Origin: Patella vulgata
Lineage: Eukaryota > Mollusca > Gastropoda > Patellidae
Direction of reading: 5' to 3'
Assembly: GCF_932274485.2 (NCBI RefSeq)
Contig: NC_065883.2
Span: forward strand, 68,119,210-68,183,209
Length of the DNA: 64,000 nucleotides
This document shows, piece by piece, positions 22,599 through 31,379 of this stretch. Within the stretch, counting starts at the first letter, position 1. Every line of letters begins with the position of its first letter. The position numbers and the translations under genes are program-made. The notes beneath the pieces are model-generated. The model was not told the DNA's origin. It was given only the letters and a program-made list of their open reading frames with translations, and did not search any database.

Positions 22599-23052
22599 TA
22601 GACTCCAAAGGCGGAGGTATATTTATACTATTCCGAGAATTGGCGGGGTCAGTTTACCGGGGTTTGGTAAATTTTGGCGGGGTTGGCGGGGTAAGTTTAC
22701 CGGGGTTTGGTAAATTTTGGCGGGGTTGGCGGGGTTGATTATACAGGTGTTTGGTATAATTTGGCGGGGTTGGTATACCGGGGTTTGATATTTTGGCGGG
22801 GTTCATGAATATGCCAGGCACCGGGGTTCGGTGTTAATAGTCCCCGTAAATATGATTTACCGGGGTGAGTATTAGGCGGGGTCGCCGAGGTTAATAGATT
22901 ATATTGCCAGAATGTGGTCTTGTGGCGAGGTTCATGAGTATTCGAATACCGTAGTTCGGTATTGAGGCTCAATTCAGGATTAACCTAAAGTAAGATTTAG
23001 GTAAGGTGCGAGGTAGACGTGTCTATACTTCTGCCGGGATTTCGGGCAAAAA

Positions 23053-23092
23053 GCGGTGAACTAGTTTCGTTCGTATTGAACTCTTCAGACCG
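23053..23092 (-). ncRNA. Hammerhead-ribozyme-like motif (copy A, outer)
   Basis: Same core as above on the minus strand, with stem I CGGT/ACCG. It is the counterpart of 26931-26968. Confidence 0.62.
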
Positions 23093-23333
23093 GGTAGATT
23101 GGATGGGAAAAGAAGGCAGGCCCAGGGCGGGTCTGAGGCCCGGAGGCTATAGTAAGGTAAGAGAAGAAAGAAAAAGGAAAACGTGAAAGGTAGATGGAAT
23201 GGTTTATTAAACCGGAAATCAAGCTGGAATTAGTGAGATCAGTAAATGAAAGTTGGCAAGTGAGAAGAGGGTTACGTTCCATTTCAAGAGCGCCGGATGG
23301 TTCGTTCTCGATTCTAAAATATTGGTCACACAG

Positions 23334-24242
23334 GAATACTGCCTCACGATGATCAAAATACATATACAACATTTGGAGCACACATGCCAACTGATCAACA
23401 AAGATCTGCTTGAAGCTAAATCTAAGCTAATCAGCCTTTGTGACCCAGGTCAACTCAAAGAAGCAGAACAAGCCATTACGGCCGTGATCCAAAGAGAAAC
23501 TTCAACGGGAAAAGCTAGACTTCAACCTAGATTCGATAGACTAAATTCCGAATCCAAAAAGGATGACCCCTTCCAAGGAAAACACTTCCTCGGCAAAGGT
23601 CATATGTTCAACCAACCCCGTAAACCCACGGTACGAGCCCCACGTTTCAACCAGAACAACAAAAGATACCGATCACGTTCTTCCTCGAGAAGAAGAATTC
23701 CCAACAACGATCTAAACCAGAGTAAGATCAACCACAAGGTTCAGGAAATTGCTAAACATCTTAATTTCAACCAAAATAGTAATACATGTCTACATAAAAC
23801 TTCTGAAACTTACACTAAGTCGTTTGTTGTCAATTTATCAAAGGTGGCGCTCACTAAACCACAACACTCCGTCCTAAACAAAGGACTTACTTTCAGCCCC
23901 ACACCCATCGGGACTGACCTTAGCAAAATACTTCTAGATCTTAGAAATCTAATTCGCAAAATGAGAATCACCTATCACTTTGCAAAGACACCCGTTACGC
24001 CTCCCACCTTTCTTTCCAAACTGGATCAAAAGTTCGCGCCAAAGAGTACCTGGACACCGAACCCAGGAGCGAATCTCAACCTAGAGATTTTCTTTAGAGT
24101 TATTAAACACCAACTACTCAATACGGAATCAATTAAATTCAAAAGAAATAACCTCTCTAGACTAGAAAGGGAAGCGATTTGCCAACTTAAAACAAACCCC
24201 GATATTATCATTAAAAAGCCGATAAAGGCTCAGCTGTTGTAA
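23334..24242 (+). CDS. Copy B: N-terminal region of the Penelope-type protein
   Basis: The homologous part starts at about TQEYCLTMIKIHIQ and follows copy A residue for residue (RYRSRSSSRRRIP, LNKGLTFSPTP), extending to RNNLSRLEREAICQL. The open frame runs upstream into the inverted terminal repeat of copy A, so residues before 23334 belong to a chance fusion across the junction. The reverse transcriptase lead-in (NKSDYILEAERQL) follows. Confidence 0.78.
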   Translation, partial: EYCLTMIKIHIQHLEHTCQLINKDLLEAKSKLISLCDPGQLKEAEQAITAVIQRETSTGKARLQPRFDRLNSESKKDDPFQGKHFLGKGHMFNQPRKPTVRAPRFNQNNKRYRSRSSSRRRIPNNDLNQSKINHKVQEIAKHLNFNQNSNTCLHKTSETYTKSFVVNLSKVALTKPQHSVLNKGLTFSPTPIGTDLSKILLDLRNLIRKMRITYHFAKTPVTPPTFLSKLDQKFAPKSTWTPNPGANLNLEIFFRVIKHQLLNTESIKFKRNNLSRLEREAICQLKTNPDIIIKKPIKAQLL

Positions 24243-24367
24243 TCCTCAACAAATCCGACTATATCCTTGAAGCCGAAAGACAGCTTTCTAACATTTCCTT
24301 TTACCTGCCATTAGATGAGGACCCCACCCTCGAATTCAATGCTGAAATCACACTTTTCCTAACCAAA

Positions 24368-25020
24368 ATGTACCAATCGGGACACATTACGGAAAAACTC
24401 CTTAAAGGCCTCATTGTAGACGACCCCAGACCATGTCGCTTCTACCTCTTACCCAAGATACACAAATCTAGTGAACCCGGTAAAGTCCCAGGCAGACCCA
24501 TTGTTAGCGGGAACGGAACCCCCACGGAATTCATCAGTAGTTTCATAGATGAACATATCAAACATTTCGTCCCTCTTTACCCTAGTTATATAAGAGACAC
24601 CACCCACTTTATCCAACAATTGGAAGACATCGACCTCTCTCCACATTCAGATGTCATTCTTGTCACTATGGACGTCACTTCTCTTTACACCAACATCCCC
24701 ACAAATGAAGGCCTACGAGCAGTCGCTAAAAGCATCCTCAAAAATAAACCTAAGTGGAGAATTGATCCCACCTATTTAATCGCACTCCTCAAACTTGTAC
24801 TAACTAAAAACAACTTCGTTTTTAATAACAAACATTACCTCCAGATAGGCGGTACTAGCATGGGGACGAAAGTAGCCCCTAGCTTTGCTTGCGTGTTCCT
24901 TAGCGAATTAGAACAAATTATGTTAGATAAAGTACCTCTAAAACCTCTAGTCTTCGTCCGATACATAGATGATATCTTTCTTATCTGGACACATGGAAAC
25001 TCTAAATTAATTGATGAACA
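24368..25020 (+). CDS. Copy B: reverse transcriptase core with YIDD box
   Basis: All catalytic boxes are visible: LPKIHK, MDVTSLYTNIP (motif A), QIGGTSMGTKVAPSFA (motif B) and VRYIDDIFLIW (motif C). This is the Penelope-like family: reverse transcriptase without LTR-integrase or LINE endonuclease. It lies 3' of the Arg/Ser-rich region and 5' of the nuclease. Confidence 0.9.
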
Positions 25021-25925
25021 TCTTTCACAAAACTATCAAGTTCACAGCTGAATACTCCACTCTTAAAGTGCCTTTCCTAGACACTATGGTAAGCTTTAAC
25101 GGTGAAACTAAGAAACTTTCCTTTGACCTATACTGTAAACCCACAGACACACACTCTTACCTATCCTACACCTCTTGTCATCCGCCACACATCAAACGTA
25201 AGGGACCGTACAGCCAATTTCTAAGAATCAAACGTATCTGCACATACAACTCTGATTATATCAAACATGCTGACAAACTTGAACATTACTATCTCCAACG
25301 GGGTTACCCTAGAGATATTATTAAAACCAATAGAAACAAAGCCGATTCAATCCAGAGGATAAACCTCCTCAGAAACAAAATCACCGCCGACACTCAGAAA
25401 CGTCCAGTGTTCATTACGAATTTCAACCCCACTTCGGTACATATCAGCAAAATCATTAAGGATAACTGGCATATTCTCCATAGCTCCCAGGACTGCCTCA
25501 AAGCATTCCCCTTACCTTGCCTCACCGCCTTTAGACGCAACCCCTCGCTAAAAGATCTATTAACTTCAGCAACTATCAAAAATCCCATACATAAACCTCA
25601 AGTCAGTGGGAAAAGCCTTGCTTATTTAGACTCTATATGTAACTCACCTAACTGTCTATATTGCCATACACTCCAACTTAAAACCACCTTCCGATCGACC
25701 CAAACCGGCAAAACGTACAAATGCCACAACCAGTGGACTTGCCATAGTAAGAATGTCATCTACCTTCTCACATGTAGGCTCTGCCATAAGCAGTACACAG
25801 GTGAAACGAAAAGATTGTTCCGCGTTAGGCTGAAAGAACACTTTGCTGACATTACCCACAAGAGAGACACCCCAGTCGCCTCTCACTTCAACTTACCGAG
25901 ACATTCTAGTCGAGACCTCGACTAA
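25011..25925 (+). CDS. Copy B: reverse transcriptase end and GIY-YIG endonuclease
   Basis: Same content as the copy A segment: KVPFLDTMVSF, YCKPTDTHSYLSYTSCHPPH, the Cys motif CNSPNCLYC, then NVIYLLTCRLCHKQYTGET and LFRVRLKEHF of the GIY-YIG nuclease. The element's 3' terminal repeat follows. Confidence 0.88.
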   Translation: MMNIFHKTIKFTAEYSTLKVPFLDTMVSFNGETKKLSFDLYCKPTDTHSYLSYTSCHPPHIKRKGPYSQFLRIKRICTYNSDYIKHADKLEHYYLQRGYPRDIIKTNRNKADSIQRINLLRNKITADTQKRPVFITNFNPTSVHISKIIKDNWHILHSSQDCLKAFPLPCLTAFRRNPSLKDLLTSATIKNPIHKPQVSGKSLAYLDSICNSPNCLYCHTLQLKTTFRSTQTGKTYKCHNQWTCHSKNVIYLLTCRLCHKQYTGETKRLFRVRLKEHFADITHKRDTPVASHFNLPRHSSRDLD

Positions 25926-26247
25926 AAAATATTAAACAACTGGGCTCAGACCCTGAGTTATACACTTCCACAACCAACAGACGCACAATTGAATTACATT
26001 GGATTATTAGATTAAAAACTTTTCAACCACACGGTATCAACGACAAAATCTGAACTTGGGCACCCCCACTTATTTTTATTTGTTCTACAACCCCCCTCAC
26101 TGGGTGTCCCAACTTTAGATCATTTTTGCCTCCCTACCCTCCCATAGGTGCCACCGAATCACCGTTCCTTTATATTATTCCACGTCTAGTCATCACCACT
26201 TTACGTCATAATAGCTCACCCGACGTCATAGCAATTCTTCACCAAAT

Positions 26248-26937
26248 ATGGACGCCTGTCACCAGTGCGGCAAAGTTTTCTCTAAAAAATGCCATCTTTT
26301 ACGCCATCTTAGAGAGACTCACTCAGCACCAAAGTTTAGCTGTGACCATTGCGGAAAACTCTACATAAGAATGGAGTACATTAAAAAGCACAACTGCAAA
26401 TGCGCCACAGCAGCACCAGACCAACTCCTAGAAGCCATTACAGCCACCATCGGAGAACTCCATGGAAACACCCCGGCGGTCAGCGCTTCAACAGAAACTC
26501 TACGTGCCGCTACGCCGACCTCAGTAGCCTCGACCAGCCAGCAAAATGGACGCCACCTTACTCCATTAGGGGCTCCGTTTCCATGTTTCCGCAACTGGGA
26601 CTCAAGCATCTACCCTAGCCAACTGGAGGCAGAAACATGGACCACTGTCAAATCCAGCCGGAGTGACATTTGGAAAAACCGGGATAGGTCCATTGACCAA
26701 TATTTTAGAATCGAGAACGAACCATCCGGCGCTCTTGAAATGGAACGTAACCCTCTTCTCACTTGCCAACTTTCATTTACTGATCTCACTAATTCCAGCT
26801 TGATTTCCGGTTTAATAAACCATTCCATCTACCTTTCACGTTTTCCTTTTTCTTTCTTCTCTTACCTTACTATAGCCTCCGGGCCTCAGACCCGCCCTGG
26901 GCCTGCCTTCTTTTCCCATCCAATCTACCCGGTCTGA
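26248..26937 (+). CDS. C2H2 zinc-finger frame in the terminal repeat
   Basis: A 229-residue frame starting MDACHQCGKVF. Finger 1 is C-x2-C-x12-H-x4-H (CHQCGKVFSKKCHLLRHLRE). Finger 2 begins CDHCGKLYIRMEYIKKH and ends with Cys instead of a clean second His. A Ser/Thr/Ala-rich stretch follows, then SDIWKNRDRSIDQYFRI and a hydrophobic tail. It lies upstream of where ORF1 would start in the next copy, so it may supply an N-terminal DNA- or RNA-binding domain, possibly by splicing. Alternatively it is a captured host fragment. The last 83 codons also occur inverted at 23085-23328. Confidence 0.65.
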   Translation: MDACHQCGKVFSKKCHLLRHLRETHSAPKFSCDHCGKLYIRMEYIKKHNCKCATAAPDQLLEAITATIGELHGNTPAVSASTETLRAATPTSVASTSQQNGRHLTPLGAPFPCFRNWDSSIYPSQLEAETWTTVKSSRSDIWKNRDRSIDQYFRIENEPSGALEMERNPLLTCQLSFTDLTNSSLISGLINHSIYLSRFPFSFFSYLTIASGPQTRPGPAFFSHPIYPV

Positions 26938-26968
26938 AGAGTTCAATACGAACGAAACTAGTTCACCG
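26931..26968 (+). ncRNA. Hammerhead-ribozyme-like motif 1 (copy B)
   Basis: The order CGGT, CTGAAGA, GTTC-AATAC-GAAC, GAAA, CTAGTTC, ACCG matches a type I hammerhead: stem I CGGT/ACCG, core CUGANGA and GAAA, four-pair stem II, and a palindromic ACTAGT in place of stem III. Very short stem III is known for hammerheads of Penelope-like elements and retrozymes, which can act as dimers. The self-cleavage site would follow TTC. Confidence 0.65.
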
Positions 26969-27129
26969 CTTTTTGCCCGAAATCCCGGCAGAAGTATAGA
27001 CACGTCTACCTCGCACCTTACCTAAATCTTACTTTAGGTTAATCCTGAATTGAGCCTCAATACCGAACTACGGTATTCGAATACTCATGAACCTCGCCAC
27101 AAGACCACATTCGGGCAATATAATCTAGT

Positions 27130-27400
27130 AACCTCGGCGACCCCGCCTAATACTCACCCCGGTAAATCATATTTACGGGGACTATTAACACCGAACCCCG
27201 GTGCCTGGCATATTCATGAACCCCGCCAAAATATCAAACCCCGGTATACCAACCCCGCCAAATTATACCAAACACCTGTATAATCAACCCCGCCAACCCC
27301 GCCAAAATTTACCAAACCCCGGTAAACTGACCCCGCCAACCCCGCCAAAATTTACCAAACCCCGGTAAACTGACCCCGCCAACTCCGCCAATTCTCGGAA
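27130..27400. repeat. Minisatellite between the hammerhead-like motifs
   Basis: CCCCGCCAAAATTTACC and AAACCCCGGTAAACTG alternate, about three clean units near 27290-27390 and more diverged units (CACCCCGGTAAATC, ACCCCGGTATACC) before. The CGG/CCG words make short hairpins likely. The inverse array is at 22640-22870. Confidence 0.8.
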
Positions 27401-27432
27401 TAGTATAAATAGACCTCCGCCTTTGGAGTCTA

Positions 27433-27482
27433 ACCAGTCTGAAGAGTTCAATACGAACGAAACTAGTAACTTAAAAAAACAG
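27433..27482 (+). ncRNA. Hammerhead-ribozyme-like motif 2 (copy B)
   Basis: Identical core to motif 1 (CTGAAGA, GTTC-AATAC-GAAC, GAAA, CTAGT) with a different stem I (AGT/ACT) and a GTA cleavage triplet. It lies about 36 bp before the element's 3' end. Confidence 0.63.
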
Positions 27483-27810
27483 GGATAACTAGAAGATCGC
27501 CCTTTTCTTTCTACTTTTAATCCAAACCATTAGACAAATTTCGAAGTCATAAAAAAAACGGTATAGGCAAAATAGTGTAATATGGCAAAATAGTGTAATC
27601 AGCATATGGACTGTTCACCGTGTACAAAATACCCAGGGTTAAATAATTCCAGTCATATATCGCTGATGGAAAGAAAGAGTTTTGATAATGACTTGTTCTG
27701 CATGGAATTTGTTTTATGTTTTCTGAATTTCGAAGAATGTAAGAAGTAGGTGAGGCGACAAGAGGTGGTATAATGTCAGACAGATAGGCGTATTTTGTAA
27801 AAAAGTATCA

Positions 27811-28862
27811 TTTTATTACGAAAGCCCAGAAGGCTCATTCCAAATTCCAAATTCATGTCTTACCAATAAAAAAGCAAATTGGCAGCCCCCATCAATTAAA
27901 CAAATTAGAATTTAAATAAATTGTAATTTTACACAACTAATTAGTGCTAGTTTACCTATCTGATGCCTGGGCCTACGAAAGGCTCATTCCAAATTTCAAA
28001 TTGCAAATGCCAAATTCGATCGTATAATGTGGTAGTATATTGTCGTCGCCCCCGTCCGTCCGTTCGGCGTCCACAATTGCTTGTGCACGCTCTAGAGGCT
28101 AAAGTTAATATCCGATTGAATTTAAATTTATACACAGTGTTTAAGGTCATGAGACGAAGAAGCCTATTGATTGTCAGCGATTTCCGATTATTAATGCCAG
28201 AGTTATGGCCCTTGATCACTTCAAAAAATCTTGTGGACGCTCTAGAGGCTAAAGTTAATACCCGATTGACTTAAAATTTATCCAAAGTGTTTAAGGCCAT
28301 GAGACGAAGACGCCTATTGATTTTTTTTTTAGCGATTTTCGATAATTACTGCCAGAGTTATGACCCTTGATCACTTCAAAAAAATCTTGTGGATGCCCTA
28401 GAGGGTAAAGTTAATATCCGATTGACTTCAGATTTATACACGGTGTTTAAGGTCATGAGACGTAGAAGCCTATTGATTTTCAGCGATTTCCGATAATTAC
28501 TGCCAGATGATTTTCTGACTTAATGAGTTGTTACTCTTAATCAGATTTTTAGTGTATTATAAATGTTTCTTTACCGAAAAAAGTAAAAATACGAGACAAC
28601 TCTTTGTTGACTACCCGGACGATTTACCTACTGTGGGCGTATTATCTTCTCTGCAGCAGCCATGATGATTGTAATGTCACGTGATTATGTCGAATTTGGA
28701 ATTTGGTATCTAGTTATTTAGAACGGGTGTTTATCCGGCCCAGGCATCAGATAAGTAAACTAGCACTAATTAGTTGTGTAAAATTACAATTTATTTAAAT
28801 TCTAATTTGTTTAATTGAGGGACATGAATTTGGAATGAGCCTTCTGGGCTTTCGTATTTTAT
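27811..28862. mobile_element. DNA transposon, 1040 bp, with about 150-bp inverted repeats
   Basis: The body is 27817-28856. The ends begin TACGAAAGCCCAGAAGGCTC and its complement, and the inverted repeat extends to ATCTGATGCCTGGGCC on both sides, the left arm with one short extra segment. The direct repeat TTTTAT at 27811-27816 and 28857-28862 is the likely target duplication. No transposase frame is seen, so it is non-autonomous. It sits in the LINE C-terminal region, whose coding sense resumes on both sides. Confidence 0.85.
28080..28520 (+). repeat. Three-copy tandem repeat inside the DNA transposon, about 150-bp unit
   Basis: CTCTAGAGGCTAAAGTTAAT and the following GTGTTTAAGG(T/C)CATGAGACG, then GCCTATTGATT, GCCAGAGTTATG(G)CCCTTGATCAC occur three times (from about 28090, 28237 and 28398). 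Confidence 0.88.
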
Positions 28863-29467
28863 GCATCGAACGGCGTTTATTCAGCACGCAAAAGCGCGTT
28901 TCGTTATATAGGATATCATGTGATGTACCTCGTGGTAATCCTGTTATAGTTCGGAGGGCATCTAAATGCAGTTTTTCTAATAAGTCAGTCATATTTCGTA
29001 CAGTTTATCCAAACGCAATCTCAATAATAAAAAATTAGTAAAATGAAGTACTTGTAAATATTGCTCAGAGTTTTCCTGTTTAAGCGATATTTAAAAGAGC
29101 GCATACAGTTAATCAAATTACTGGTTCTTGTTACGAGGTAATCAATATGAGTTTCCCACGTACAATTATTATTAAGGAATATGCCCAAATGTTTATGTGA
29201 CAGATGGTCCGATATTTCCGATGTGTTAAATGTGAGCTTAAAAGTTTGACTTAGACATTTTCCAGGAGAATGTAAGACTAATAGTTTTAGCTGGGTTAAA
29301 TTCATAGATTTTCGGTATGTCTTTATTCAAAGTATATTGTGCCAGTTTAGGATTATCAATAATTAGAAATATAGATATATCGTCTGCGAATAGGCGTATG
29401 TTAGAATCAATATTATCAACAAGGGACCTAGAATAGAGCCTTGATGAACTCTCCTTCTTTGTTTACT

Positions 29468-29747
29468 TTCGGGGAAGAAATGAAATGAAATGAAATGGAG
29501 TTTAACGTCCTACTTTTCTGCTCCTAACCTGGGCTAATGAAGACGGGCATACGCCATACAGTGTGCTATGAGGGAAATTTTGCCCGGACAGCGGCACTAC
29601 GGCCTACTCTTATATCGAATTCCAACTGCCAAGGGATCTTTTACGTGCACGCCAATGTGTACACGGGACCTCGGTTTTTCGTCCCATCCGAACGACTAGA
29701 CAGCTTTCCTTGCCAGCCCCTCCGTCCTGCATCACTTCGGGGAAGAA
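29468..29747 (-). mobile_element. SINE family B inserted in the LINE
   Basis: The body is 29480-29735, with the 12-bp target duplication TTCGGGGAAGAA at 29468-29479 and 29736-29747. On removal, the LINE reads VVINGISSSPK straight into HQGSILGPLL, confirming the insertion point. It lacks the tRNA-like head (5' truncated). Confidence 0.88.
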
Positions 29748-30146
29748 CTAATACCGTTTATTACTACTCTTTGTTCTCGTTTTGATAGATAATTTTCCAA
29801 AAGTTTTAATTCTTTATTTCTGATTCCAATTGATTTTAATTTATGAATTAGTCCAGTGTGCCAGACGCGATCGAAAGCTTTACTAATGTCAAAAAATATT
29901 GATTTTACTTGCTACCATTGTCTAAGGCCTTACATATATGATGGTATAATTCTAACAGTTGGTAAGAAGCGGAGTTATTTGGCTGGAAACCGGCTTGATT
30001 GAGTGTTATTAGTTTCTCACTTATTGTGAAATTATAGATATTTTTAAATATGATTTTTTCAAAAATTTTGCCCAGTGTGTTAAGAAGTGATATTGGACGG
30101 TTTTCTTATTTCGTTACCACTACATTCCATTTTTGTCTAAATACGG

Positions 30147-30358
30147 GGGGGTGGGTGGATGGATGAATGGTTAGCACGTGTATCATAAAGTCTGTCATTG
30201 AGTCAACCGGCGTGGTTTCGTTCCCCGGTTGTACGTGACAAGGAGTAGGATCGCCTGTCCAACCTTCCCCGGGTCTTCCGCTTTCCTCCCACTGCTAAAG
30301 AACCCTAAGCGCAAGTGAATTATTGAAATAAAATTTAAACATGTGTTAGTCCCGAAAT
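30147..30358 (+). mobile_element. SINE family A, tail missing
   Basis: The tRNA-like head (GGGTGGATGGATGAATGGTTAG), B-box-like GTGGTTTCGTTCCCC and body are present. The copy ends at GTTAGTCCCGAAAT, followed by an (AAT)n run instead of the usual tail. It lies at the 5' broken end of the LINE reverse transcriptase region. Confidence 0.82.
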
Positions 30359-30529
30359 AATAATAATAATAATACAAACTTTATTTAATGAGGCAACTTA
30401 TTTAGTTTGCATAAAAAACTAATCTTCCATAAGTCACTCCTATGCTACAAAGACATATACATGTAATATCAGGATAAATTCAAAATCATTTGAAACGCAA
30501 TAGCATTTTAAAGTGGGAAGTCACTCCTA

Positions 30530-30825
30530 AACTCCTAAAGGTCGCCTGTCCAATCTCGTGAACTTTCTCGGCCAATGCAGGTATCGAACACCCGACCTCC
30601 AGGCTGGCTTAACATCCACTCGTTGCAAACTAAATCATTTCAATAATTCGTTTTCACGTAGGGGTCTTTAGAAGCTGGGGTATCCGGAGAAAACCCACAA
30701 GGTTGGACAAGCGACCCTACTCCCTTGTGATGTTCAAGTGGGGAATCGAAACCACACCACTTGAATCAATGTCAGACCTTGTGATTTCACGCCCACGTGT
30801 TAAACCACTAGACCACCCACTAGGC
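30530..30825 (-). mobile_element. SINE A copy preceded by a SINE B head remnant
   Basis: 30640-30825 is a minus-strand family A copy (TTCAATAATTCG, GTAGGGGTCTTTAGAAG, then B-box-like GGGGAATCGAAACC). 30540-30620 contains AACTTTCTCGGCCAATGCAG and ACCCGACCTCCAGGCTGGC, which match the family B tRNA-like head. Confidence 0.65.
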
Positions 30826-31019
30826 CTATAAAATAAATTAAATTGTTGTAGCCTAAGGTGTGTTTTTTTTTATCAGACATTTTTGGCAGATAAAATATCC
30901 CAGTTGGCGGGAAAAAAATATGAACATTTCTTTATATAAAATTATTATCCATATTGACAGAAAGAATAAATACAGTGTGAACCCTGATTGCACGTATTCA
31001 AATGCGACCTGTAAAACTG

Positions 31020-31375
31020 AGACTACAACAACTTCCGAGGCGAAAAGTCGCTAATAGCGTGGTGTGTTAATTTCCTAATTTCTACTTTTCGAATTGCATT
31101 TTGGTTTGGTATGCGTGTTGGCGCGTTCTTACTGACATCAATAAATACAAAAATATGACTAAGTCGACAAGACGGTATACAAGCCAAAATGCAAGTCAAA
31201 AATAAGAAATTAGGAAGAAACGAGGGGCGCTATTATCGCTGTGTGTTATTTCTTAATTTCCTTTTTTCGAGTTGATTTTGGCTTGTATAGCGTGTTGTCG
31301 CCTCACATTTTGTCGTAACTTCTACTTTTCGACTTTTCGAGTTTTGAAGAGGCGAAAAGTAGAAATTATGAATGG
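31020..31375. repeat. Cluster of inverted repeats (GGCGAAAAGT type)
   Basis: GAGGCGAAAAGT occurs near 31037 and 31346, and its complement CTACTTTTCG at 31081 and 31321. A longer inverted pair joins 31170-31225 (TATACAAGCCAAAATGC) and 31245-31310 (GATTTTGGCTTGTATA). Probably one or two decayed fold-back MITEs. Confidence 0.6.
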
Positions 31376-31379
31376 TAGT

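Larger units (their letters stand above)
22510..23328 (-). repeat. 5' pseudo-LTR of copy A
   Basis: About 820 bp, the reverse complement of 26690-27518. It carries two hammerhead-like motifs, a GCCAAAATTTACC/CCCCGG minisatellite, and a TATA-like word (ATTTATACTATTCC) near 22620 on this strand. Such terminal repeats act as promoter and RNA-processing regions in Penelope-like elements. The outermost roughly 600 bp present in copy B are missing here. Confidence 0.85.
26086..27518 (+). repeat. 3' pseudo-LTR of copy B
   Basis: It begins where copy A's 3' end stops (after TTTTTATTTGTTCT) and ends at the target duplication. It contains a zinc-finger reading frame, two hammerhead-like motifs about 500 bp apart, and between them a minisatellite. 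Penelope-like elements are known for terminal repeats placed at either end and in either orientation. Confidence 0.8.
19358..27534. mobile_element. Penelope-like element compound, two copies head to head
   Basis: A single insertion of about 8.1 kb (19374-27518) is bounded by the 16-bp direct repeat AATCCAAACCATTAGA at 19358-19373 and 27519-27534. The left half is a minus-strand copy (A, 19374 to about 23328). The right half is a plus-strand copy (B, about 23329-27518). The halves meet 5' to 5' at about 23328. Both encode Penelope-type reverse transcriptase and a GIY-YIG endonuclease, the two enzymes this group uses for target-primed insertion. The roughly 820 bp at 22520-23328 is the inverse of 26690-27505, so copy A has a 5' terminal repeat and copy B a 3' one. 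Both coding regions are broken in about two or three places. Confidence 0.9.
27534..30120 (-). mobile_element. Old LINE (non-LTR) reverse transcriptase, split into pieces
   Basis: The minus strand carries, in order: NRPISLLNTLGKIFEK and AGFQPNNSASYQLLEL (about 29930-30100), FDRVWHTGLIHKLKSIG and QRVVINGISSSPK (29740-29890), HQGSILGPLL, LFADDISIF (29350-29440), HLGIFLNNNCTWETHIDYL, LHLDALRTITGLPRGTSHD (about 28900), and PPLVASPTSYILRNSENIK with FFPSAIYDW (27640-27790). This is the order of palm, thumb and C-terminal connector in Jockey-type LINEs. Several frameshifts separate the pieces. A SINE, a DNA transposon and the Penelope-like compound interrupt it. The endonuclease end is missing on the right, next to SINE A at 30147. 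Confidence 0.85.

Noticed and set aside
26086-27518. Treating the zinc-finger frame as an independent host gene
   Set aside because: It lies inside the target duplications of the compound, and its 3' part recurs inverted in copy A, so it travels with the element.
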